Positions 1-5,891 of a stretch of DNA of 14,882 nt are shown here, one piece after another. Numbering within the stretch: position 1 is the first letter of the stretch; each line of letters opens with the position of its first letter. Made by a program: the position numbers and the translations under genes. The stretch comes from an uncultured Mycoplasmatota bacterium (GTDB lineage Bacteria; Bacillota_I; Bacilli_A; RF39; UBA660): positions 1 through 14,882 of the forward strand of contig CAMMBO010000019.1 of assembly GCA_946494435.1 (NCBI GenBank), given 5' to 3'. The notes below the pieces were generated by a model. That model was given only the letters and a program-made list of their open reading frames with translations, was not told the DNA's origin and did not search any database.

Positions 1-3
1 ATT

Positions 4-116
4 TATTATTAGGGAAATTACAAAACAAAAAGCCCTTAAATAAAGGCTTTTAGAATTTTTTCCCTAATAATATTAATTCCCTGATAATTCAAATTATTAG
101 GGATCCCTAATAATTT
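4..116. repeat. Nested palindromes built on TTATTAGGGA / TCCCTAATAA
   Basis: Arms at 4-17 and 59-72 are exact reverse complements and enclose the hairpin at 28-51. A second unit at 91-116 is a perfect 26-bp palindrome made of the same TTATTAGGGA core and its complement, joined at GGATCC. A one-mismatch copy of the core lies at 75-89. Four to five copies of one word in about 110 bases is not expected by chance, even in AT-rich DNA. It could be a REP/MITE-like intergenic repeat, a processed or terminator-like RNA, or the end of an element that starts before the window. No function is claimed. Confidence 0.7.
28..60 (+). terminator. Hairpin and T-rich tail, probable terminator of a gene left of the window
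   Basis: Stem AAAAGCC (28-34) pairs with GGCTTTT (45-51), followed after AGAA by a run of T (55-61). The A-rich left flank makes it plausible in both directions. It sits inside the larger 4-17/59-72 palindrome. No gene is visible upstream, so which gene it ends is unknown. Confidence 0.5.
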
Positions 117-175
117 ACGTTATCCGTTTAAACAAATAATTTACTATTTTTTATCAAACTAATTTTTATAGTTTC

Positions 176-204
176 TTGCTTATTCTTAAGTTTTAAAGTA
201 TTCT
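176..204 (+). promoter_or_regulatory. Putative sigma-A promoter for hemW
   Basis: TTGCTT (176-181), 17-base spacer, TATTCT (199-204). The predicted transcript would begin near 211, immediately at the ribosome binding site AGGTGGTG, giving a very short leader. Both hexamers are imperfect. Confidence 0.4.
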
Positions 205-227
205 ATTTTTAGGTGGTGTTAATATCT

Positions 228-1328
228 ATGAGTGATAAAACTGATGCTGTATATATTCATATACCGTTTTGTAATTATATTTGTGCTTATTGTGATTTTT
301 GTAAGGTGTTTTATAATAAGAAATTAGTTAATAGTTATTTAGATGCTTTAGAAAAAGAAATTAAAAATAGTTATAGAGGAGAGATTATTACTTCTCTATA
401 TATAGGAGGTGGTACTCCTAGCAGTTTATGTGCAGAAGAACTAACTAAATTATTCAATATTTTAAAAATATTTAACCTAAGTCCCTCAGCAGAAATTACT
501 ATGGAAGCTAATAGTGATAGTCTTAATATTGATAAAATAAAAATGTTTAAAGATTTTGGTATTAATAGAGTTAGTATTGGTGTAGAAACAATTAATGATA
601 AATTACAAAAAGTACTTGAGAGAAATACAAATAAAGATAAGACTATTAAGTGTGTCAACAATTTAAAAAAAGTAGGTATTAACAATATAAACGTTGATTT
701 AATATATGCAATAGAAGGAGAGACAATAGAAGATTTAAAAAATGATTTAAAATTTATTCTATCATTAGATGTTCCTCATATATCTACCTATTCTTTAATC
801 ATAGAAGATAATACTAAATTAAAAATAAATGGTGTTAAAAATATAGATAAAGTTTTAGATAGAAATATGTATGATATTATTTCTAAAACATTAAAAGATA
901 AAGGATATGTCCATTATGAAATATCAAACTTTTCTAAACCATTATATGAATCAATTCACAATTTAAAGTATTGGCATAATAACCATTATTATGGTTTTGG
1001 AGTAGGCTCAAGTGGTTATTTATATGATGTTAGATATACAAATACTAGAAGTATTACTAAATATATTGAGGGAAAAACAGTTTTAGATAAAGAAGTACTT
1101 AGTATTAAAGATAAAATGTTTTATGAGATTATGTTAAATCTTAGAACTAATGAAGGTATAGACAAAAGATTATTTAAAATTAAATATAATACTAATATAG
1201 AGGAACTAATTGATTATAAAAATCTAGTTAAAAAAGGTATTATTGAAGATGCTGATAATCATTTACGAGTTAAAGAACAATATTTTTATGTTTTAGACGA
1301 GGTGTTATTACAGTTGATAGATTTATAA
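228..1328 (+). CDS. hemW: Radical SAM protein HemW (coproporphyrinogen III oxidase-like, haem chaperone)
   Basis: A 366-residue radical-SAM enzyme of the HemN/HemW family. Near the N-terminus YIHIPFC leads into the cluster motif C15-x3-C19-x2-C22 (CNYICAYC), with a further Cys at 25, and GGGTP follows at 60-64. The C-terminal part holds HNLKYWHNNHYYGFGVGSSG, typical of HemW. Established knowledge: HemW proteins bind a 4Fe-4S cluster and haem and are thought to deliver haem to respiratory enzymes; they were long mis-annotated as oxygen-independent coproporphyrinogen oxidases. Length matches HemW (about 370-380). The frame is open back to a GTG at 213, but ATG 228 is preferred because AGGTGGTG (211-218) lies nine bases upstream and the protein then begins just before the conserved YIHIPFC. 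No other haem genes are in view, so the cellular partner is unknown. Confidence 0.88.
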   Translation: MSDKTDAVYIHIPFCNYICAYCDFCKVFYNKKLVNSYLDALEKEIKNSYRGEIITSLYIGGGTPSSLCAEELTKLFNILKIFNLSPSAEITMEANSDSLNIDKIKMFKDFGINRVSIGVETINDKLQKVLERNTNKDKTIKCVNNLKKVGINNINVDLIYAIEGETIEDLKNDLKFILSLDVPHISTYSLIIEDNTKLKINGVKNIDKVLDRNMYDIISKTLKDKGYVHYEISNFSKPLYESIHNLKYWHNNHYYGFGVGSSGYLYDVRYTNTRSITKYIEGKTVLDKEVLSIKDKMFYEIMLNLRTNEGIDKRLFKIKYNTNIEELIDYKNLVKKGIIEDADNHLRVKEQYFYVLDEVLLQLIDL

Positions 1329-1424
1329 TTGAAAAAAAGGACACTACGTGTTAAATTAAATATAGATAAATAAGGTATAAGATTAATAAATGTATACAAT
1401 ATAAGTAGTAAGGGGAAATGCTAA

Positions 1425-3284
1425 GTGGAAAAGAAAGATAGATTAGCAATAATAGGCTTAATAGTTATAATGATAGTAGCCTTAATAGGAGTAAGCTATG
1501 CAGCTTTTAACTATAGTGCGATAGGGACAAAATTAAATAGTATAACAACAGGTGCGATAACAATGAGATATGAAGAAAGTGATAATATTATAAATATAGA
1601 TAATGCCTTACCAACAAAAGATAGTGCAGGAACAACAAGATTAAAAGAAGGAGAATATTTTGATTTTACGATAAGTAGTGAAATATCAGGAGATGTAAAT
1701 ATAAATTATGAGATAAGTGCAAAAGATGTAACAGTAGTAGAAGGAAATGAAAAGAAGATAGATGGATCTAATATAAAGTTATATTTAACAAGATTAACAG
1801 ATGATGGAGAAGAAGAGTTAATGTCACCAAGAGTTTATAATGAAGAGAGTACTACTAACTCTTATACAGGAAGACCTGCTAATGAAATGAGTTTATATAC
1901 AAGTAGTATGAGTAGTAGCGAAACAAATAGATATAGACTAAGAATGTATGTTGATGAAGGATATAATCCTCAAGGAGATGGAGGAAATTTAAAGTTTGCT
2001 GTAAAGATAAACGTATATGGAAAAGATGGAATAAGTATAGAACCAAATGTTCCAGAGTTAGATAGTAATATGATAGCGGTAAGATATAATGGAGAAAGTT
2101 GGGTAAAAGCAGATAGTAGTACTAATAACTGGTATAATTATGATAAACAGGAATGGGCAAATGCTGTTACTGTTAGTTCTTCTAGTAGAGATAAATATTT
2201 ATCATCATCAGTAGGAACAGAAATAAGTATGAATGATATAGAGACAATGTGGGTATGGATACCAAGGTATTCATACACAATAGGAAGTGAAGGTGGAACA
2301 AATTATTATGGAAAGCAAGGAGACTATTTAAATAGTACTCCGACCAAAGCCTTACCAGGAGAGATAGATATAAAGTTTGTAGATACAAATACTAAAGATA
2401 GAGGAACAGCAAAGTATATAGTAGATGATGGAATACAAGATAATAGTTGGTATACCCCAGATGCCTTTACCTTTGGTGATGAAGAGCTTAGCGGAATCTG
2501 GGTAGGAAAGTTTGAGACTTCAAGCAGTAATCCAAGTGCAAGTGGTGGAGGTGGAAATACTACAAGCCTTGATGCCATGATAAAACCGAATGTAACGAGT
2601 TGGAGGGGGATAAATGTAAGTAATGCTTTTAATGTGAGTTTAAAAATGAATGATGAAGGGAACAGGTATGGATTTAGTAGTGATGCAGATACTCATATGA
2701 TGAAGAATAGTGAATGGGCAGTAGTGGCCTATCTTTCTCAAAGTAAGTATGGAAAGTTAGGAAATAGGAATTATACTGGTGCAAACAAAGAAATATATCA
2801 AAATAAATCTAACCAATATATAACAGGCTGTAGTTATGGTGCCCCATCAAACGCTAATACAGATTATGGCTGTCAATATACATATGATGTAGAAATAAAT
2901 GGAACAGGTGCATCTACAACAGGAACAATATATGGTGTATATGATATGAGTGGTAATTCCTTTGAAACAGTAATGGCAAATTACAATGATATAGTAGCTG
3001 ATAGTGGATTTGTAACAATGCCAGACTTAAATTATTATGATAAATATACAAGTGATAATGCAATGAATGCTTGTAATGGTAATGAATGTTTATCTCATGG
3101 ATTATCTGAAACAGCGGGGTGGTATTCAGACACAAATACTATGGTAAGTGAAGAAACTCCTTTTTTAAGACGTGATGTTTATTATGAAACAAATTTTGTA
3201 TCAGGAGTATATGGATTCGGTGGTAGTAATGGTAATTATATGCATACTAGCTCATTCCGCCTAGTACTTGCACAAAACACATGA
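1425..3284 (+). CDS. Secreted protein: TasA/camelysin-like N-terminus plus FGE/C-type-lectin-like C-terminal domain
   Basis: 619 residues, GTG start, with AAGGGG nine bases upstream; no ATG fits the frame. Residues 6-26 form a hydrophobic signal peptide ending in GVSYAA, the form processed by SipW-type signal peptidases. Residues 28-190 resemble the TasA/camelysin beta-sandwich (SITTGAITMRYEESDN, LKEGEYFDFTISS). From about 275 the protein changes: MWVWIPRYSYTI, GIWVGKFETS, KNSEWAVVAYLS, GVYDMSGNSFETV, FLRRDV and a terminal SFRLVL follow the order of motifs in formylglycine-generating-enzyme/CLec folds, the fold used by many ligand-binding and diversity-generating-retroelement target proteins. 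No catalytic role is evident, so binding or display is inferred. Ile is almost always ATA and Gly mostly GGA, unlike most neighbours. The last 44 codons are repeated exactly downstream (3708-3842). The only promoter candidate, near 1329-1357 (TTGAAA-17-TAAATT), is weak. Confidence 0.75.
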   Translation: MEKKDRLAIIGLIVIMIVALIGVSYAAFNYSAIGTKLNSITTGAITMRYEESDNIINIDNALPTKDSAGTTRLKEGEYFDFTISSEISGDVNINYEISAKDVTVVEGNEKKIDGSNIKLYLTRLTDDGEEELMSPRVYNEESTTNSYTGRPANEMSLYTSSMSSSETNRYRLRMYVDEGYNPQGDGGNLKFAVKINVYGKDGISIEPNVPELDSNMIAVRYNGESWVKADSSTNNWYNYDKQEWANAVTVSSSSRDKYLSSSVGTEISMNDIETMWVWIPRYSYTIGSEGGTNYYGKQGDYLNSTPTKALPGEIDIKFVDTNTKDRGTAKYIVDDGIQDNSWYTPDAFTFGDEELSGIWVGKFETSSSNPSASGGGGNTTSLDAMIKPNVTSWRGINVSNAFNVSLKMNDEGNRYGFSSDADTHMMKNSEWAVVAYLSQSKYGKLGNRNYTGANKEIYQNKSNQYITGCSYGAPSNANTDYGCQYTYDVEINGTGASTTGTIYGVYDMSGNSFETVMANYNDIVADSGFVTMPDLNYYDKYTSDNAMNACNGNECLSHGLSETAGWYSDTNTMVSEETPFLRRDVYYETNFVSGVYGFGGSNGNYMHTSSFRLVLAQNT

Positions 3285-3354
3285 TAAAGTATAGTCATAT
3301 TATATGGTTTTTTTCTTTCCAATTATTTACAAACAAACGTTTATACGCTATAAT
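3148..3354 (+). repeat. Direct repeat, copy 1 (207 bp): tail of the TasA/CLec gene plus downstream promoter
   Basis: Exact 207-base match to 3706-3912 at an offset of 558. The first 137 bases are the end of the TasA/CLec reading frame (from EETPFLRR to the TGA). The remaining 70 bases are non-coding: an AT-rich stretch with a run of seven T, then TTTACA-17-TATAAT. The match begins at GTGAAGAAACT and stops exactly at the last T of the TATAAT hexamer. No mismatch was found on base-by-base reading, including at adenines. Confidence 0.95.
3326..3354 (+). promoter_or_regulatory. Strong sigma-A-like promoter at the end of repeat copy 1, firing into the spacer
   Basis: TTTACA (3326-3331), 17-base spacer, TATAAT (3349-3354). 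It is identical to the promoter before the HD gene at 3884-3912 because it lies inside the repeat. Transcription would start around 3361 and read the 351-base spacer and then repeat copy 2. The palindrome AAACGTTT sits between the hexamers and could be an operator; that is inference. Confidence 0.55.
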
Positions 3355-3379
3355 CCGGTTTTAAACACTTTGAGCATAT

Positions 3380-3420
3380 AAAAACTCTCTAACCCTTTAT
3401 ATTTAAAGGTATTAGAGAGA
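3380..3420 (-). terminator. Strong hairpin, terminator-like on the minus strand
   Basis: CTCTCTAA (3385-3392) pairs with TTAGAGAG (3412-3419), and inside it CCTTTA (3394-3399) pairs with TAAAGG (3404-3409), with a small internal bulge. On the minus strand the stem is followed by five T (complement of 3380-3384); on the + strand it is followed by A. It would therefore end leftward transcription, although no leftward gene is visible. On a + transcript started at the copy 1 promoter it would be a 5' stem-loop. Confidence 0.45.
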
Positions 3421-3450
3421 AAAAATCAATTTTAAAACCTGCGTACAATT

Positions 3451-3479
3451 TTGACTTTCTATGTTTATTACAATATAAA
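3451..3479 (+). promoter_or_regulatory. Promoter-like pair within the spacer
   Basis: TTGACT (3451-3456), 17-base spacer, TATAAA (3474-3479). It is just downstream of the left arm of the 10-bp inverted repeat. No gene follows directly, so if active it would make a non-coding transcript. The AT-rich context makes chance matches likely. Confidence 0.3.
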
Positions 3480-3638
3480 GATACCATATTTTTTGTTGAT
3501 AATAAAGGGTTTCGTAAAAAAATATAAAAAATTTATATTAGAAAAATCAAAGTATAATATATAGAGATTACTATAAAATTTAGTAGAGAAAAATATATAA
3601 AAAGCACGAATATTGTACGCATAAAAAATAATTAATAT

Positions 3639-3665
3639 TTGACAAAGAAAATGTTGTTTTATAAT
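3639..3665 (+). promoter_or_regulatory. Promoter-like pair just upstream of repeat copy 2
   Basis: Consensus TTGACA (3639-3644) and consensus TATAAT (3660-3665), but with a 15-base spacer, shorter than the preferred 17. A transcript from here would start near 3672 and consist essentially of repeat copy 2. The hexamers are ideal; the spacing lowers confidence. Confidence 0.4.
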
Positions 3666-3707
3666 GGTTTACAGAGCTTCTTTTAAAATAAAGTGTTTAA
3701 AACCCGT

Positions 3708-3842
3708 GAAGAAACTCCTTTTTTAAGACGTGATGTTTATTATGAAACAAATTTTGTATCAGGAGTATATGGATTCGGTGGTAGTAATGGTAATTATATG
3801 CATACTAGCTCATTCCGCCTAGTACTTGCACAAAACACATGA
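3708..3842 (+). pseudogene. Orphan C-terminal tail of the TasA/CLec protein
   Basis: The last 44 codons and the TGA stop of the upstream gene, unchanged, including FLRRDV and SFRLVL. The frame continues open upstream only to a GTG at 3693 (VFKTR then the tail), with no ribosome binding site, so translation as a 49-residue peptide is unlikely. Perfect identity means a very recent copy, active homogenisation, or a functional donor. It could serve as a silent tail for gene conversion, a template-like copy, or be the remnant of a deleted second paralogue. Confidence 0.55.
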
Positions 3843-3883
3843 TAAAGTATAGTCATATTATATGGTTTTTTTCTTTCCAATTA

Positions 3884-3912
3884 TTTACAAACAAACGTTT
3901 ATACGCTATAAT
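3884..3912 (+). promoter_or_regulatory. Promoter of the HD hydrolase / tmk operon
   Basis: TTTACA (3884-3889), 17-base spacer, TATAAT (3907-3912). The predicted start is near 3919, leaving a short leader with AAAGAGG (3920-3926) six bases before ATG 3933. Spacing and -10 are ideal. The AAACGTTT palindrome in the spacer is a possible operator. Confidence 0.65.
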
Positions 3913-3932
3913 GGATTAGAAAGAGGTAGTTT

Positions 3933-4514
3933 ATGAATAAGAAAGAGATATTTTATGATGAAATTAATTATATAAAAGATGAATCTTTAAGAAAAAGTCT
4001 TGCTGAGTTGATAGAGTTATTACCAGATTATTTCTTTAAAGAACCTGCTGCATCAACTGGTAAATATCATCCTAGTTATGCTCAAGGAGAAGGAGGTCTT
4101 CTTCGCCATACAAAAGCGGCTGTTAGAATAGGTTATGAATTATTACAAGATTTATCTATTGGTAAAAAATATACTAATCATGAGAAAGATTTAATGCTTA
4201 TGGCACTTTTATTACATGATGGGTTTAAAAAAGGTCTTGTAGAGGAAAGATATACTCGTTTTGATCATCCCCTAATCGCTGCTAAAGTAGTTCTTGATAA
4301 TGCTAGTAAAGTGGGATTAAGTAGTGAAGATGCTAAGTTTATAAGTGACGCTATTAAGACACACATGGGAGACTATACTGTTGATTATAGTGGCAATGAA
4401 GTTTTAGAAAAACCTCATACAAGATATCAGAATTTTGTGCATATGTGTGATTATTTGGCAAGCCGTAAATGTTTATTGTTACCATTTGATGAACATAATA
4501 ATATAGAAATATAG
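3933..4514 (+). CDS. HD-domain metal-dependent phosphohydrolase
   Basis: 193 residues. The HD signature is visible: H59 in GEGGLLRHTKA, H95-D96 in MALLLHDGFKKG, then H112 (FDHPLIAA), H144 (KTHMGDY) and D173 (CDYLASRK). The upstream LPDYFF...STGKYHP motif places it in a small single-domain HD family found in Bacillota and phages. Such proteins use a binuclear or single metal centre to hydrolyse phosphate esters, often nucleotides; the substrate here cannot be read from sequence. The gene starts at ATG 3933 behind AAAGAGG and ends ten bases before the thymidylate kinase gene, with which it is almost certainly cotranscribed, suggesting a role in nucleotide pools (inference). It is transcribed from the promoter in repeat copy 2. 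Confidence 0.8.
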   Translation: MNKKEIFYDEINYIKDESLRKSLAELIELLPDYFFKEPAASTGKYHPSYAQGEGGLLRHTKAAVRIGYELLQDLSIGKKYTNHEKDLMLMALLLHDGFKKGLVEERYTRFDHPLIAAKVVLDNASKVGLSSEDAKFISDAIKTHMGDYTVDYSGNEVLEKPHTRYQNFVHMCDYLASRKCLLLPFDEHNNIEI

Positions 4515-4524
4515 GAGGTAGGCT

Positions 4525-5169
4525 ATGGGTAAAATTATTGTTATTGAAGGGATAGAAGGTAGTGGAAAAGAGACACAAAGTAAATTATTGGTTGAGTCTT
4601 TAAATGAAATCGGTATTAAAGCGATAGAATTTTCTTTTCCAATGTATGATACTCCTACAGGGAGAATCTTTAAAGATTGTCTTTTAAATAACAATAATTA
4701 TTTTAATGAAGGAATTGATTCTTTAGACCCTGAACTTGTATGCTTATATACCGCTGCAGATAGAAAATATAATATAAATAAGATTAATCAATATCTTGAC
4801 AACGACTATATTGTCATTATTAATCGTTACACTAGTTCTAATATGGCTAATCAAGGTAGTAAATATAGTAATAGTGAAGAAAGATTTTATATGTATCAGT
4901 GGATTGATAAATTAGAGTATTGGCTTTTAAAATTACCTAAACCAGATTATACAATATTACTTAATATGCCTTATAAATATAGTAATCAATTATCTTTTGA
5001 TTTAACAGAAGAAAATTCTAAACAAGAAAGAGTTTTAGAAGCATATATAGAGCTAGCAGGTCTTTATAATTGGGATATAATAGATTGTATTGATGAAGAT
5101 AAAGAGAAAACTATAGAAGAAATACATGAAGAAATAATAAAACTTTTAAAAAATAAAGGAATAATTTAA
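4525..5169 (+). CDS. tmk: Thymidylate kinase (dTMP kinase), divergent P-loop
   Basis: 214 residues, the normal length for dTMP kinase, which phosphorylates dTMP to dTDP with ATP. Seen: IEGIEGSGKETQ at 8-18 as the P-loop, SFPMYDTPTGR at 37-47 for the dTMP site, NRYTSSNMANQG at 100-111 in place of the classical DRYxxSxxAYQG, and a LID-like stretch with KQERVLEAY. The P-loop has Glu16 where Ser/Thr usually follows the Lys, and Asn100 replaces the Asp of DRY. The SNMANQG form resembles a Clostridia-type branch of the family, so loss of activity is not implied. It starts at ATG 4525 with AGGAGG overlapping the end of the HD gene region; operon position 2. Confidence 0.85.
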   Translation: MGKIIVIEGIEGSGKETQSKLLVESLNEIGIKAIEFSFPMYDTPTGRIFKDCLLNNNNYFNEGIDSLDPELVCLYTAADRKYNINKINQYLDNDYIVIINRYTSSNMANQGSKYSNSEERFYMYQWIDKLEYWLLKLPKPDYTILLNMPYKYSNQLSFDLTEENSKQERVLEAYIELAGLYNWDIIDCIDEDKEKTIEEIHEEIIKLLKNKGII

Positions 5170-5203
5170 AGAGTTTTGGGGAAATTATTAGTAGGTGATA
5201 ATT

Positions 5204-5851
5204 ATGGATTATTTACTAATACTTTTAAAAACTCTTTTCTTTTATTTTGCTATTGTTATATTTTACCGTTTTATGGGTAAAAGGGAAGTTGGTGAATTAG
5301 GAATTATAGACTTAATAGTTTCAGTTCTAATTGCAGAACTTGCCGCAATTAGCATTGAAAGATATGATAGTAGTGTATTTTTGATGCTCTTACCAATAGG
5401 AGTCTTAGTAATACTGCAAATAGTACTTGCTAAAATATCTTTAAAAAGTGATAAAGTTAGAAGTATGCTGGATGGAGATGCTTCTGTTATTATAGATAAT
5501 GGTAAAGTTAATTTTAAAGAGATGATTAAACAACGCTATAACTTAGAAGATTTACTTACTCAGTTGCGTGCTAGAAATGTTAAAAGTATAGAAGAAGTAG
5601 AATATGCCATTTTAGAAACTAGTGGTAAGCTATCTGTCTTTACTAAAGATGCTAATAACAGCGGACCATATCCTCTTCCTTTAATCCTTGATGGTAAAAT
5701 ACAGAAGATGACACTTAAGAAAATAGGAAGAAAAGAGAAATGGCTTAATGAGTTACTTGCTAGTAAAAAAGTTAAACTTGATGATGTGTTTTATGCTTTT
5801 TATAAAGACAATCAACTATTTATTATAAAAAATAGTGATTGTATCTCTTAA
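5204..5851 (+). CDS. DUF421 (YetF-like) membrane protein
   Basis: 215 residues. Three hydrophobic segments (about 3-22, 33-51, 57-77) precede a soluble part. RFMGKREVGEL (22-32) and the LDGDASVIIDNGKVNFKEM stretch are characteristic of DUF421/YetF-family proteins, whose members in Bacillus are spore or membrane proteins without an assigned enzymatic activity. Following segments (NLEDLLTQLRARNV, IEEVEYAILETSGKLSVF) match the family's cytoplasmic double-psi-like domain. The frame is open to GTG 5195, but ATG 5204 is preferred because the ribosome binding sequence AGGTGAT (5193-5199) overlaps that GTG. It lies 34 bases after tmk with no terminator between, so it is probably the third gene of that operon; a functional link to nucleotide metabolism is not evident. 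Confidence 0.82.
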   Translation: MDYLLILLKTLFFYFAIVIFYRFMGKREVGELGIIDLIVSVLIAELAAISIERYDSSVFLMLLPIGVLVILQIVLAKISLKSDKVRSMLDGDASVIIDNGKVNFKEMIKQRYNLEDLLTQLRARNVKSIEEVEYAILETSGKLSVFTKDANNSGPYPLPLILDGKIQKMTLKKIGRKEKWLNELLASKKVKLDDVFYAFYKDNQLFIIKNSDCIS

Positions 5852-5891
5852 TTAGACAATATATTTATGTTTTTAATAATATGATAAGTGT

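Larger units (their letters stand above)
3355..3705. other. 351-bp non-coding spacer bounded by 15-bp inverted repeats
   Basis: No gene is visible on either strand; the longest frames are about 30 codons without ribosome binding sites. GGTTTTAAACACTTT (3357-3371) and its exact reverse complement (3690-3704) bound the unit, 348 bp end to end. Inside are a strong hairpin (3385-3419), a further TTTAAAACC word (3431-3439), a 10-bp inverted repeat TGCGTACAAT (3440-3449) / ATTGTACGCA (3612-3621), and two + strand promoter-like pairs (3451-3479, 3639-3665). No target-site duplication adjoins the arms (CC before, C after). It could be a MITE-like insert, a non-coding RNA gene, or a recombination cassette. 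The function is not recognised. Confidence 0.6.
3706..3912 (+). repeat. Direct repeat, copy 2 (207 bp), intergenic, carrying the HD gene promoter
   Basis: Exact copy of 3148-3354. It lacks the body of a gene upstream; the left border is the right arm of the 15-bp inverted repeat (3690-3704). The right end provides the TATAAT that drives the HD gene, so this copy probably occupies the ancestral position of the promoter, or the duplication rebuilt it. Confidence 0.95.

Noticed and set aside
4..116. CRISPR array
   Set aside because: The repeated words alternate in orientation and spacing is irregular (about 55, 14, 19 and 1 bases), unlike regular direct repeats with unique spacers.
371..685. 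Long open frame antisense to hemW
   Set aside because: It lies wholly within a well-supported gene, has no start signal, and its hydrophobic composition is a by-product of the AT-rich opposite strand.
2182..3135. Minus-strand open frames opposite the TasA/CLec gene
   Set aside because: They are low-complexity shadows of a gene with clear signal peptide and domain motifs.
3357..3439. Integron attC-like site (GGTTTTAAA ... TTTAAAACC around a hairpin)
   Set aside because: The consensus core sites (RYYYAAC / GTTRRRY) cannot be fitted convincingly and there is no integrase or cassette array here.
3500..3625. A 29-codon hydrophobic minus-strand frame starting ATG CGT ACA, as a type I toxin peptide
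   Set aside because: It has no ribosome binding site, and hydrophobic short frames are expected by chance in DNA this AT-rich.
3148..3912. A complete, active diversity-generating retroelement
   Set aside because: No reverse transcriptase or accessory gene is in the window and the two copies have no adenine-specific differences. Only the geometry and the fold fit.
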